DNA from: Brevundimonas sp.
GTDB taxonomy: Bacteria; Pseudomonadota; Alphaproteobacteria; Caulobacterales; Caulobacteraceae
DNA: 64,000 bases
Assembly: GCF_016742135.1 (NCBI RefSeq)
Contig: NZ_JACVCG010000003.1
Coordinates: forward strand, 1-64,000
Direction of reading: 5' to 3'
Both the position numbers and the translations under genes were made by a program. Below the pieces are notes generated by a model. The model was not told the DNA's origin. It saw only the letters and a list, made by a program, of their open reading frames with translations, and did not search any database. This document shows positions 25,513 through 33,299 of this stretch, one piece after another (the first letter of the stretch is position 1; every line of letters begins with the position of its first letter).

Positions 25513-28098
25513 ATGCGCCTCACTACCCTTCTTCGTACCACAGCGTCCGCCGCCGTCGTCGGTGCCGTGACTTTCGGCTTTGCCGGAATTGCCTCGGCCC
25601 AGGAGACCACGGTCGACGACATCATCGTCACCGCCCAGAAGCGCGAGCAGAACCTGCAGGACGTGCCGATCGTGGTCACGACCCTGTCGCAGGAAACCCT
25701 GCAGGACGCGGGCGTCCGCGACATCAAGGATCTGCAGATCCTGACCCCCGGCATGACGGTCACCTCGACCCAGTCCGAGGCCTCGACCACCGCCCGCATC
25801 CGCGGCGTCGGCACCGTGGGCGACAACCCCGGCCTTGAAAGCTCGGTCGGCGTCGTGATCGACGGTGTCTACCGCTCGCGCAACTCGGTCGGCTTCGGCG
25901 ACCTGGGCGAACTGCAGCGCATCGAGGTGCTGAAGGGCCCGCAGGGCACCCTGTTCGGCAAGAACACCTCGGCGGGCGTCATCAACATCATCACCGAGCA
26001 GCCGTCCTTCACCCCGGGCTATAATGCCGAGGTCACCATCGGCAACTACGGTGCCCGCGCGCTGAACGGCTCGGTCACCGGCCCGCTCAGCGACACCCTG
26101 GCCATGCGCCTGTACGCCGGCATCCGTGAGCGCGACGGCTTCTATGACGTGGACACGGGCGATGGCCCGCGACGTCAGACCGACGACGCCAACCAGGACT
26201 TCTGGACCGTCCGTGGCCAGCTGCTGTGGCTGCCCAGCGACACGGCCTCCTTCCGTCTGATCGCCGACTACTCCAAGCGGGACGAGTACTGCTGCGTCGG
26301 CGTCCAGACCCGCGTGGGGCCGACCTATCCCTTTATTGACGGCCTTTCGACCGGCACGGGTCAGACCCCGCCGTCGGCCGGCTTCGGTGCCGTGCCGTTC
26401 TCGCGCCTCGCCTATGCCAACCGCGGCACCGGCCAGCGCATCGAGGATCGCGGCGTCTCGCTGGAAGCCAACTTCGACATGCCGTCGCTGAACGCCACCC
26501 TGACGTCGCTGACTTCGTGGCGGAAGTGGGACGGCGATATCGGCATGGACGTCGACTACACCGGCGCGGACATCGCCTATCGTCTGGACAACGGCGAATA
26601 CGGCTACGGTGTCGAGAACCTGACCCAGGAGCTGCGCCTGGCCGGCTCGACCGACCGTCTGGACTGGCTGGTCGGTGTGTTCGTCACCAAGGAAGACATC
26701 CGCCGGAACGACAGCTGGAACTATGGGGCGGACTACACGCCCTTCCTGTCCTTCCTGCTCAGCGCCGCCATCAACGGCTCCAACCCCCTGGTTCCCGTCA
26801 GCCCGAATATCATCCGGTGCTTCACGGCTCCGGGACAGACCACGGTCGGTTTCCAGACCTGCCTCGGGACCGGCGGTGCCGTCGGCGGCACGGGCGGCAT
26901 CGGCTTCACCGTCGGGGCCGGGTACTACGACACCTATGAACAGGAATCGACCTCCGTCGCCCTGTTCACCAACAACACCTTCCGGGTGACGGACCAGTTC
27001 GATATCACCCTGGGTCTGCGCTACACGATGGACGAAAAGACCCTCGAGGGTCAGCAGACCAACGTCAACGGCAATGGCGCGGCCTGCGCCGCGGCCCTCG
27101 GCAACGCCGGCGCCATCGCCCCGGTTCTGGGAGCCAACACGCCGACCTTCCTGGCGCGTATGTGCCTGCCATGGTCGAACGTCGCCTTCAACAACCGCGC
27201 CCTCTCGGAATCCTTCGACGACTCCGAACTGAGCGGAACCATCAAGGCGTCCTACCGGCTGAACCCCTCGCTCATGGCCTATGCGTCCTACGCGCGCGGC
27301 TACAAGAGCTTCGGGTACAACCTGGACCGCGTGCAGTCGGGCATCACCCCCACCGCCAGCCTGCTGTTCCCGTCCGAGGTGGTCGACAGCTATGAGGCGG
27401 GGGTCAAGATGACCCTGCTGAATCGCACCCTGCTGCTGAACGCTACCTACTTCGACCAGACCTTCTCGGACTTCCAGCTCAACACCTTCCTGGGCACCGC
27501 CTTCGTGGTGGAATCCATCCCTGAGCTGACCTCGCGCGGCGTCGATGCCGACTTCCTGTGGTTCACTCCGATCGAGGGCCTCAGCCTGTCGGGCGGCGTG
27601 ACCTACACCGAGACCAAGTACGGCAACTTCACCGCGGCTGACCTGGCCAATCCGGCCAACTTCCCGCAGCTGTCCTTGCTGCCGGGAGCCACGGCCTCGT
27701 TTGCTCCGGAATGGTCCGCCTCGGGCTCGCTCAACTATGATCGCGATCTCGGCAATGGCCTGCGCGGCGGCTTTGCCCTGTCGGCCAAATATATGAGCGA
27801 GTACAACACCGGCTCGGATCTGCTGCCCTGGAAGCAGCAGGACGCCTACACCCTGGTGAACGGCCGCATCTCGATCGGCTCGGAAGACGAGCGCTGGACC
27901 CTCGACCTCTGGGCCCAGAACCTGACCGACGAGGAATATGTCCAGGTCGCCTACAACGCGCCGCTGCAAGGCAATGCCTTCCAGACGACCGTTCAGCCCA
28001 ACGGGACCTTCTACAACCCCGCCCTGGACACCCAGACCTATGATGCCTTCCTCGGCCAGCCGCGCACCTACGGCATGACCCTGCGCATCCGCTATTGA
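25513..28098 (+). CDS. TonB-dependent outer-membrane receptor
   Basis: An outer-membrane importer of 861 residues. The signal peptide ends near ASAQ (about residue 29), and the TonB box/plug entry is VDDIIVTAQKREQNLQDVPI. The plug domain includes RIRGVG, GVVIDGVYRSRN and LQRIEVLKGPQGTLFGKNTSAGVINIIT. The barrel ends in RTYGMTLRIRY with a C-terminal aromatic, as expected for assembly. This subclass (KREQNLQDVP, GTLFGKNTSAG) is common in Caulobacterales and sphingomonads and is often linked to uptake of hydrophobic or plant-derived substrates; the ligand is unknown. GGGAG precedes the ATG. The gene ends at a strong terminator. Confidence 0.93.
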   Translation: MRLTTLLRTTASAAVVGAVTFGFAGIASAQETTVDDIIVTAQKREQNLQDVPIVVTTLSQETLQDAGVRDIKDLQILTPGMTVTSTQSEASTTARIRGVGTVGDNPGLESSVGVVIDGVYRSRNSVGFGDLGELQRIEVLKGPQGTLFGKNTSAGVINIITEQPSFTPGYNAEVTIGNYGARALNGSVTGPLSDTLAMRLYAGIRERDGFYDVDTGDGPRRQTDDANQDFWTVRGQLLWLPSDTASFRLIADYSKRDEYCCVGVQTRVGPTYPFIDGLSTGTGQTPPSAGFGAVPFSRLAYANRGTGQRIEDRGVSLEANFDMPSLNATLTSLTSWRKWDGDIGMDVDYTGADIAYRLDNGEYGYGVENLTQELRLAGSTDRLDWLVGVFVTKEDIRRNDSWNYGADYTPFLSFLLSAAINGSNPLVPVSPNIIRCFTAPGQTTVGFQTCLGTGGAVGGTGGIGFTVGAGYYDTYEQESTSVALFTNNTFRVTDQFDITLGLRYTMDEKTLEGQQTNVNGNGAACAAALGNAGAIAPVLGANTPTFLARMCLPWSNVAFNNRALSESFDDSELSGTIKASYRLNPSLMAYASYARGYKSFGYNLDRVQSGITPTASLLFPSEVVDSYEAGVKMTLLNRTLLLNATYFDQTFSDFQLNTFLGTAFVVESIPELTSRGVDADFLWFTPIEGLSLSGGVTYTETKYGNFTAADLANPANFPQLSLLPGATASFAPEWSASGSLNYDRDLGNGLRGGFALSAKYMSEYNTGSDLLPWKQQDAYTLVNGRISIGSEDERWTLDLWAQNLTDEEYVQVAYNAPLQGNAFQTTVQPNGTFYNPALDTQTYDAFLGQPRTYGMTLRIRY

Positions 28099-28154
28099 TC
28101 TGACGGGGCCTCCACGGAGGCCCCCGACGGTCCCTAGCGGACTCTCCAATAAGG

Positions 28155-28189
28155 AACCGGCCGGAGATCGCTCTCCGGCCGGTTTTCTT
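28155..28189 (+). terminator. Rho-independent terminator after TonB receptor
   Basis: A perfect 13-bp stem (28155-28167 with 28172-28184, core CCGGCCGGAGA) has a 4-base loop TCGC and is followed by TTCTT. It lies 57 bases after the receptor stop. On the other strand the hairpin is followed by a T-rich CCTTATT, so it may also end the convergent lipoprotein transcript. Confidence 0.92.
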
Positions 28190-28210
28190 ATGCCCCACGG
28201 TGAGCCGCGG

Positions 28211-28564
28211 TCAGTCGACGCAGATCGCCGCCGTCGCCCGCCCGTTCTCGACCCGGGTATAGCAGCCAAAGCGATTGGAATCGGCGGTGCACTGTCCGTC
28301 GACGGCGCGCCCGTCCTCGACGATGACGCTGCCGGGCACCCGGCAGTCGCCCTGGCACTGGGTCGCGTCGGTGCAGGTCTTTCCGGCATCGGAATACTGC
28401 AGCACGCACTGCAGGCTTTGCATCCGGCCGACCCGCTGCATCTTGCCGCCTTGGGCCGTGCACTCTGCCTCGGCCCGCTGTTCCGGCGTGGGCCCGCCCC
28501 CGAAGCAGGACGACAGCCCCATTCCCAGGACCAGCGCACCGGTCATCAGCATCACACGGATCAA
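28211..28564 (-). CDS. small Cys-rich lipoprotein
   Basis: A 117-residue lipoprotein with a signal peptide ending at lipobox LSSC (Cys20). The mature part has eight cysteines (for example TCTDATQCQGDCRVPG and RFGCYTRV), which suggests a disulfide-stabilised periplasmic domain. I do not recognise a family. The start is TTG at 28564, with GAGGGAG 8 bases upstream; the next ATG (28552) would be too far from that site. It ends about 27 bases from the terminator of the convergent receptor and starts 20 bases after hmgA, so it may be cotranscribed with hmgA. Confidence 0.72.
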   Translation of the reverse strand: MIRVMLMTGALVLGMGLSSCFGGGPTPEQRAEAECTAQGGKMQRVGRMQSLQCVLQYSDAGKTCTDATQCQGDCRVPGSVIVEDGRAVDGQCTADSNRFGCYTRVENGRATAAICVD

Positions 28565-28584
28565 GGCGGTTTCTCCCTCGGCTC

Positions 28585-29877
28585 TCAGACCCGGCCCTTG
28601 TCGAAACCGGACCAGCAGTCGTCATAGTCCAGCTGCATCAGGGGGGTGGATTCCGCCCATTTCGTGACGCGGATCGGCGCGCGGGTCTCGAACATGAAGG
28701 CGAGGGTCCCTTCGATCCTGTGCGGCCTGAGGTCCGCCGCGATCGCCGCCTCATAGGTGGCCTGGTCCGGGCCGTGGCCGCTCATCCGGTTGTGCAGGGA
28801 CGCTCCGCCGGGCGCGAAACCGTCGGCCTTGGCATCATAGGCCCCGGTCACCAGGCCCATGAACTCGCTCATGACGTTCCGGTGGAACCACGGCGGGCGG
28901 AAGGTGTCCTCGGCCACCATCCAGCGCGGCGGGAAGATGACGAAATCACAGTTGGCCACACCCGCCGTGTCCGACGGGCTGGTCAGTACCGTAAAGATTG
29001 ACGGGTCCGGGTGGTCATAGCTGACCGTATTGATGGTGTTGAAGCGGGCGGTGTCATAGCGACAGGGGGCGTAGTTACCGTGCCAGGCCACCACATCCAG
29101 CGGGCTGTGGTCAAAGGTCGTGGTCCACAGCTCTCCCCCATATTTCTGGATGCATTCGGTCGGGCGATCGACGTCCTCGAAGGCGGCTACCGGCGTCTCG
29201 AAGTCGCGCGGATTGGCCAGGCCATTGGCCCCGATCGGCCCCAGATCCGGAATGCGGAAGGCCGCGCCATAGTTTTCGCAGACATAGCCGCGCGACGGAC
29301 CAGACAGCTCGACCCGGAAGCGGACGCCGCGCGGGATCAGAACCACATGGCCGGGCTCGGCCTCTACGATGCCGAACTCGGTCACGAAGCGGTGCGCGCC
29401 CTGCTGGGGCACAATCAGCAGCTCGCCGTCAGCGGAATAGAAGACCCGATCCGTCATCGACCGGTTGGCGGCATACAGGTGAATGCCGATCCCGGCATCG
29501 GCATCCGGATCGCCATTACCGGCATAGGTCACCAGACCCTCGACCCAGTCGGTCGGCGCCTCGGGCACCGGCAGGGGGTTCCAGCGCATGCGGTTCGGAT
29601 TGGGCGGCACCTCATCGAACGGACCGGAGCGGATCAGGCCCCGGTCGATCCTCTGATAGGCGGGATGCTGGGCCGAGGGGCGCAGGCGATACAGCCAGCT
29701 GCGGCGGTTCTCGGTGCGCGGGGCGGTAAAGGCCGTGCCCGACAGCTGCTCGGCATAGAGGCCCAGCGGCGTCTGCTGCGGCGAATTGCGGCCCACCGGC
29801 AGGGCGCCCGGCACCGCTTCGGTCGAGAAATGGTTGCCAAAGCCGGGCATATAGGCGGGCGCGTTGGATCGCGTCAT
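28585..29877 (-). CDS. hmgA: homogentisate 1,2-dioxygenase
   Basis: An Fe(II) ring-cleaving enzyme of 430 residues that opens homogentisate to maleylacetoacetate in tyrosine/phenylalanine catabolism. Signature segments are [40 protein letters not shown], the iron-site region [28 protein letters not shown] and the downstream [13 protein letters not shown] 29877 is preceded by GGGAG at 8-base spacing. The other pathway genes (maleylacetoacetate isomerase, fumarylacetoacetase, hppD) are not in this window. Confidence 0.96.
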   Translation of the reverse strand: MTRSNAPAYMPGFGNHFSTEAVPGALPVGRNSPQQTPLGLYAEQLSGTAFTAPRTENRRSWLYRLRPSAQHPAYQRIDRGLIRSGPFDEVPPNPNRMRWNPLPVPEAPTDWVEGLVTYAGNGDPDADAGIGIHLYAANRSMTDRVFYSADGELLIVPQQGAHRFVTEFGIVEAEPGHVVLIPRGVRFRVELSGPSRGYVCENYGAAFRIPDLGPIGANGLANPRDFETPVAAFEDVDRPTECIQKYGGELWTTTFDHSPLDVVAWHGNYAPCRYDTARFNTINTVSYDHPDPSIFTVLTSPSDTAGVANCDFVIFPPRWMVAEDTFRPPWFHRNVMSEFMGLVTGAYDAKADGFAPGGASLHNRMSGHGPDQATYEAAIAADLRPHRIEGTLAFMFETRAPIRVTKWAESTPLMQLDYDDCWSGFDKGRV

Positions 29878-29950
29878 GGTGCGTGTCTCCCTGTAGGGGA
29901 GATTTAGCCCCGCCGGCACGGCCCCGCCACCCCGTGCGACATTCCGCGGT

Positions 29951-31072
29951 TCAGAACCCCTGCGCCCGCGCCACTGCGTCCTGGTGGAAGCCGGGATCGC
30001 CCAGCAGTTCGTTGAGCACCCGCACCCGCTTCATGAACAGGCCGACATCATACTCATCGGTCATGCCGACGCCGCCGTGCATCTGCACCGCTTCCTGAAC
30101 GGCCAGTTCGGCGACCCGCCCGGCCTTGGCCTTGGCGACGGCAACCGCCAGCGGTGCGGCGGCATCGCCGGCGTCGAGCTTTTGCAGGGCACCCAGGGTC
30201 GCGGCCCGGGCGATTTCGAGCTCGCTGAACAGATGGGCGGCGCGGTGCTGCAGGGCCTGGAACTCGCCGATGGCGCGGCCGAACTGTTTGCGGGTCTTCA
30301 GATAGTCCATGGTGATCTGGAACGCCTGATCGCCGGCACCCGTCAGGCTGGCGGCCGCGCAAGCCCGCCCCAGATTGAGCGCGCCCTCCAACAGGGCCTC
30401 ACCCCCATCGACTGTGCCGATCACCGCATCGGCATCGACCTGAACATCGCTCAGGGTGATGCGCGCGGCATTGTGGGCGTCGACCATGATGGTCCGTTCG
30501 ACCTCCATCCCCGCCGTCTTCGGATCGACGAGGAACAGGGTCAGCCCGCCCTCGGTCAGGGCCGCGACGATCACGGCGTCGGCGACATGGCCGTCCAGCA
30601 CCATGGCCTTGGCACCGTTCAGGCGGAACCCGTTGCCCGACCGCTCGGCAGTGGTCGTGATCCGACCGGGCGCATGCTTGGCCCCCTCATCGACCGCCAG
30701 CGACACGATCGCCTCGCCGGCCGCGATCTTCGGCAGCCAGGCGGCCTGCTGCGCGTCAGATCCTCCATCGATCAACACCCGCGCCGACAGCACAGCCGAC
30801 CCCATGAAGGGCGAGGGGGTCAGCGTCCGACCCAGGCTCTCGGCCACCACCCCGGCCTCCACAGCGCCTAGACCCGCGCCGCCGTGCGCCTCCGGGATGA
30901 TCACCCCGGCGAGGCCCATCTCGCCGAACGCCCGCCACAGCTCGCGCGAGACGCCGTCGACATCGCGGCTGTCGCGGAGCTTGCGCAGGTGCGCCAGCGG
31001 CGCGTTTTCGCCAAGGAAACCGTCCGTGGCCTCCTTCAGCATGGTTTGTTCTTCGGTCAGGATCAGCGGCAT
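29951..31072 (-). CDS. acyl-CoA dehydrogenase, probable non-standard partner subunit
   Basis: A 373-residue acyl-CoA dehydrogenase-fold protein. The family core is recognisable ([35 protein letters not shown]), but the C-terminus ([28 protein letters not shown]) lacks the usual GGTNEI-type flavin/catalytic motif. The active-site TEPGAGSD loop is also replaced by [13 protein letters not shown]. It begins 3 bases after the other dehydrogenase gene. In the alpha2beta2 dehydrogenases of actinobacterial sterol catabolism (FadE28/FadE29 type), one subunit lacks catalytic residues, and this pair looks similar. Confidence 0.85.
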   Translation of the reverse strand: MPLILTEEQTMLKEATDGFLGENAPLAHLRKLRDSRDVDGVSRELWRAFGEMGLAGVIIPEAHGGAGLGAVEAGVVAESLGRTLTPSPFMGSAVLSARVLIDGGSDAQQAAWLPKIAAGEAIVSLAVDEGAKHAPGRITTTAERSGNGFRLNGAKAMVLDGHVADAVIVAALTEGGLTLFLVDPKTAGMEVERTIMVDAHNAARITLSDVQVDADAVIGTVDGGEALLEGALNLGRACAAASLTGAGDQAFQITMDYLKTRKQFGRAIGEFQALQHRAAHLFSELEIARAATLGALQKLDAGDAAAPLAVAVAKAKAGRVAELAVQEAVQMHGGVGMTDEYDVGLFMKRVRVLNELLGDPGFHQDAVARAQGF

Positions 31073-31075
31073 GGC

Positions 31076-32260
31076 TCAGGCTCCCGGCAGCTGAAGCAGG
31101 TGTTTGGCGATGATGTTCAGCTGGATTTCGCTGGTGCCGCCCTCGATGGAATTGGCCTTGGTGCGCAGCCAGTCGCGGGCAGCAGCACCCTCGTGTGACC
31201 GCTCGCCTTCCCATTCCAGGGCATCGATGCCACCCGCCGCCATCAGCAGCTCATGGCGGCGCTTGTTCAGCTCCGAGCCATAGTATTTCAGCATGGAGGC
31301 GATGGCCGGGTGGGCCTGGCCGGCCTTCATATGATCGCCGCTCCGCTCCAGCGCGAGGCGGAAGGCGGCCGCATCCACTTCCAGCTCGGCGATGCGGGCC
31401 CGCAGCATGGGATCGTCCAGCCGTCCCTCGTCGTCGGTGCCGATCGAGCCGGTCGCCACCTGGCCCAGCGGGCGCCCTCCCCCGATCTCGCCCATGGCGC
31501 CGATCATGGTCCGTTCGTGGGCCAGCAGATATTTGGCCACGTCCCAGCCACGGTTCAGCGTGCCGACCAGATTCTCTTTTTCCACCCGCACGTCGTCGAA
31601 GAAGGTCTCGCAGAAGGGTGACTTGCCGGAAATCAGCGTGATCGGCCGGGTTGAGACTCCGGGCGTCTCCATGTCGAACAGCACGAAGGAAATGCCCAGA
31701 TGCTTGGGCGCGTCCGGATCGGTGCGCACCAGACAGAAGATCCAGTCGGCCTTGTCGGCGTAGGAAGTCCAGACCTTCTGGCCATTGACGATCCAGTGGT
31801 CGCCGCGGTCCTCGGCCCGGGTCTGCAGCCCCGCCAGATCCGATCCGGCCCCCGGCTCGGAATAGCCCTGGCACCAGCGGATCTCGCCACGCACGATCTC
31901 CGGCAGGAAGCGCTTTTTCTGCTCCTCGGTACCGAATTTCAGCAGCGCCGGCCCAAGCATCCAGATGCCGAAGCTCAGCAGGGCCGGCTGAGCCTCGATG
32001 CGGCGCAGTTCCGAGGCCAGCACCTTGGCCTCCTCGCGGGTCAGCCCCCCGCCACCGTACTCGCTCGGCCATTCGGGTGCGGTCCAGCCCTTCGCCCCCA
32101 TGGCCTCCAGCCACGCCTTGTGGGCCGGGGTGGCAAACTCCGCCTTGCGCCCGCCCCAGATGGCGGCGTCCTCGCCGGCCGCCGGTCCCCGGACCTCGGG
32201 CGGACAGTGGGTCTCAAGCCAGGCCCTCACTTCGGCCCGAAAGGTATCCAGATCGCGCAT
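31076..32260 (-). CDS. acyl-CoA dehydrogenase, first gene of pair
   Basis: The 394-residue product has the full dehydrogenase signature: GYSEPGAGSDLAGL, GQKVWTSYADKADW, and the C-terminal NSIEGGTSEIQLNIIAKHLL, which binds the flavin of the neighbouring subunit. It resembles the FadE-type subfamily with N-terminal WLETHCPPEVRG and WTAPEWPSEYGGGGL. It would oxidise an acyl-CoA, possibly with a cyclic or branched tail, as a heteromer with the product of the following gene. A TGACG-N3-CGTCA palindrome is 51 bases upstream of its ATG. Confidence 0.9.
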   Translation of the reverse strand: MRDLDTFRAEVRAWLETHCPPEVRGPAAGEDAAIWGGRKAEFATPAHKAWLEAMGAKGWTAPEWPSEYGGGGLTREEAKVLASELRRIEAQPALLSFGIWMLGPALLKFGTEEQKKRFLPEIVRGEIRWCQGYSEPGAGSDLAGLQTRAEDRGDHWIVNGQKVWTSYADKADWIFCLVRTDPDAPKHLGISFVLFDMETPGVSTRPITLISGKSPFCETFFDDVRVEKENLVGTLNRGWDVAKYLLAHERTMIGAMGEIGGGRPLGQVATGSIGTDDEGRLDDPMLRARIAELEVDAAAFRLALERSGDHMKAGQAHPAIASMLKYYGSELNKRRHELLMAAGGIDALEWEGERSHEGAAARDWLRTKANSIEGGTSEIQLNIIAKHLLQLPGA

Positions 32261-32310
32261 GGGCTCCCCGTTTCGCTTCGTTTTGCCAAAGCCTAGCAGG
32301 CTTGGCGGGC

Positions 32311-32323
32311 TGACGCTGCGTCA
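32311..32323. promoter_or_regulatory. TGACG-N3-CGTCA palindrome upstream of dehydrogenase pair
   Basis: TGACG-CTG-CGTCA is a perfect dyad 51 bases from the start codon of the first dehydrogenase gene, in a 148-base gap that otherwise holds only a terminator-like hairpin. The core matches those at 15704 and 25298. Confidence 0.5.
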
Positions 32324-32355
32324 CCCCCGCCGGGATTTTCGTCGCAGACAGACGA

Positions 32356-32386
32356 ACGCCCGCCCCGCAGCCTGCGGGACGGGCGT
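32356..32386 (-). terminator. terminator hairpin after sapC
   Basis: A 15-base arm ACGCCCGCCCCGCAG faces CTGCGGGACGGGCGT with a single mismatch. On the minus strand it is followed by TTCGTCTGTCT, a moderately T-rich tail. It lies 23 bases past the sapC stop, so it most likely ends the sapC transcript before the dehydrogenase promoter. Confidence 0.65.
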
Positions 32387-32408
32387 CAATCCGGTCAATC
32401 CTGTCGGA

Positions 32409-33212
32409 TCAGGCGTTGGCGGCCGCCGGCTGCTGCGCCGCGCGCTGGAAGGTCAGGGCGATCAGACGATCCCAGCCCAGCAGCGAGGTCAGATGGCTGT
32501 AGATCTGGCCCAGCGCCCCATTGTCGCGCAGCTCGACCAGCTTGTCGGCCGGAAGGGCCTTCAGCTTGTCTTCCGAGACGGCATAGTATTCGGCGATCTT
32601 CTGCGGCTCGCCCGGCTCGCCCTGCGGTCCGCGCGGGGTGAAGACGGCCTCGCGCACATCCAGAAGATCGAGGTCCTGGAGCAGCTTGACGAACGATTCG
32701 GTGCGCAGGCGCTCCTGTTCGAAATTATTGCAGAACTCCATGGCCTGCTGGGTGAACTCGCTGGGCTGGCCATCCTTGAACAGCGGCTGCTGGCCCCCTT
32801 CCGCGAGGAAGGGCGCAGCGCGGTCCACGCACAGGATCAGGCGCTGTTGCGCCTCGTCATTGGCGAACACGAACGGATAGCGCCGCACATAGGCCGGAAT
32901 ATAGGCATCGGAGCGGAACATCCCGTCATCAATGTAAAGATTCTCGCCCTGGCGCAGGCCCAGCACCGCGACGGGCTGGCGGTTGTCGCCGACGAAGATC
33001 ACCGGGAAGGACAGGGCCGCCGGAGCGAATTCCGTCACCGTCAGCGGCACGATGTTCGACTGGGCGACGAAGGCATAGGGCTTGTCTGACGGGTTGATGC
33101 CCAGATTGCCATGGTTCTCGACCGACAGGGGTTCGGGCTTGCCGTAGAACAGAACGGTGCCGGCGAGTTGGCCGGACATGTCGCCGGTTTGCATGGAGGT
33201 CGTGTCGGTCAT
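32409..33212 (-). CDS. SapC-family protein
   Basis: A 267-residue soluble protein with the SapC pattern: PEPLSVENHGNLGI, VPLTVTEFAPAALSFPVIF, LYIDDGMFRSDAYIPAYVRRYPFVFA and SLLGWDRLIALT. The name comes from a Campylobacter S-layer locus. In caulobacteria and sphingomonads these genes commonly sit next to TonB receptors, and their biochemical role is not established. Here it follows the zinc receptor gene on the same strand, separated by a strong stem-loop, so it may be only partly cotranscribed. Confidence 0.88.
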   Translation of the reverse strand: MTDTTSMQTGDMSGQLAGTVLFYGKPEPLSVENHGNLGINPSDKPYAFVAQSNIVPLTVTEFAPAALSFPVIFVGDNRQPVAVLGLRQGENLYIDDGMFRSDAYIPAYVRRYPFVFANDEAQQRLILCVDRAAPFLAEGGQQPLFKDGQPSEFTQQAMEFCNNFEQERLRTESFVKLLQDLDLLDVREAVFTPRGPQGEPGEPQKIAEYYAVSEDKLKALPADKLVELRDNGALGQIYSHLTSLLGWDRLIALTFQRAAQQPAAANA

Positions 33213-33261
33213 GAAGGCTCGGGACTGAAAGTGAAAGAAGGTCGCGCCTTCTAGCCCATGC

Positions 33262-33290
33262 CGGGGCGGGCGGCAAACCGGCCCGCCCCG
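33262..33290 (-). terminator. stem-loop between znuD-like gene and sapC
   Basis: A perfect 10-bp stem, CGGGGCGGGC (33262-33271) with GCCCGCCCCG (33281-33290), has a 9-base loop and lies 10 bases past the receptor stop. No T-run follows on the minus strand, so it may be a weak terminator or a transcript-stabilising or processing structure rather than a full stop. Confidence 0.5.
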
Positions 33291-33299
33291 AACGGGAAT

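Noticed and set aside
25385-25570. Small open frame in the TonB receptor leader
   Set aside because: It is basic and low-complexity, has no ribosome site, and overlaps both the hairpin region and the start of the receptor.
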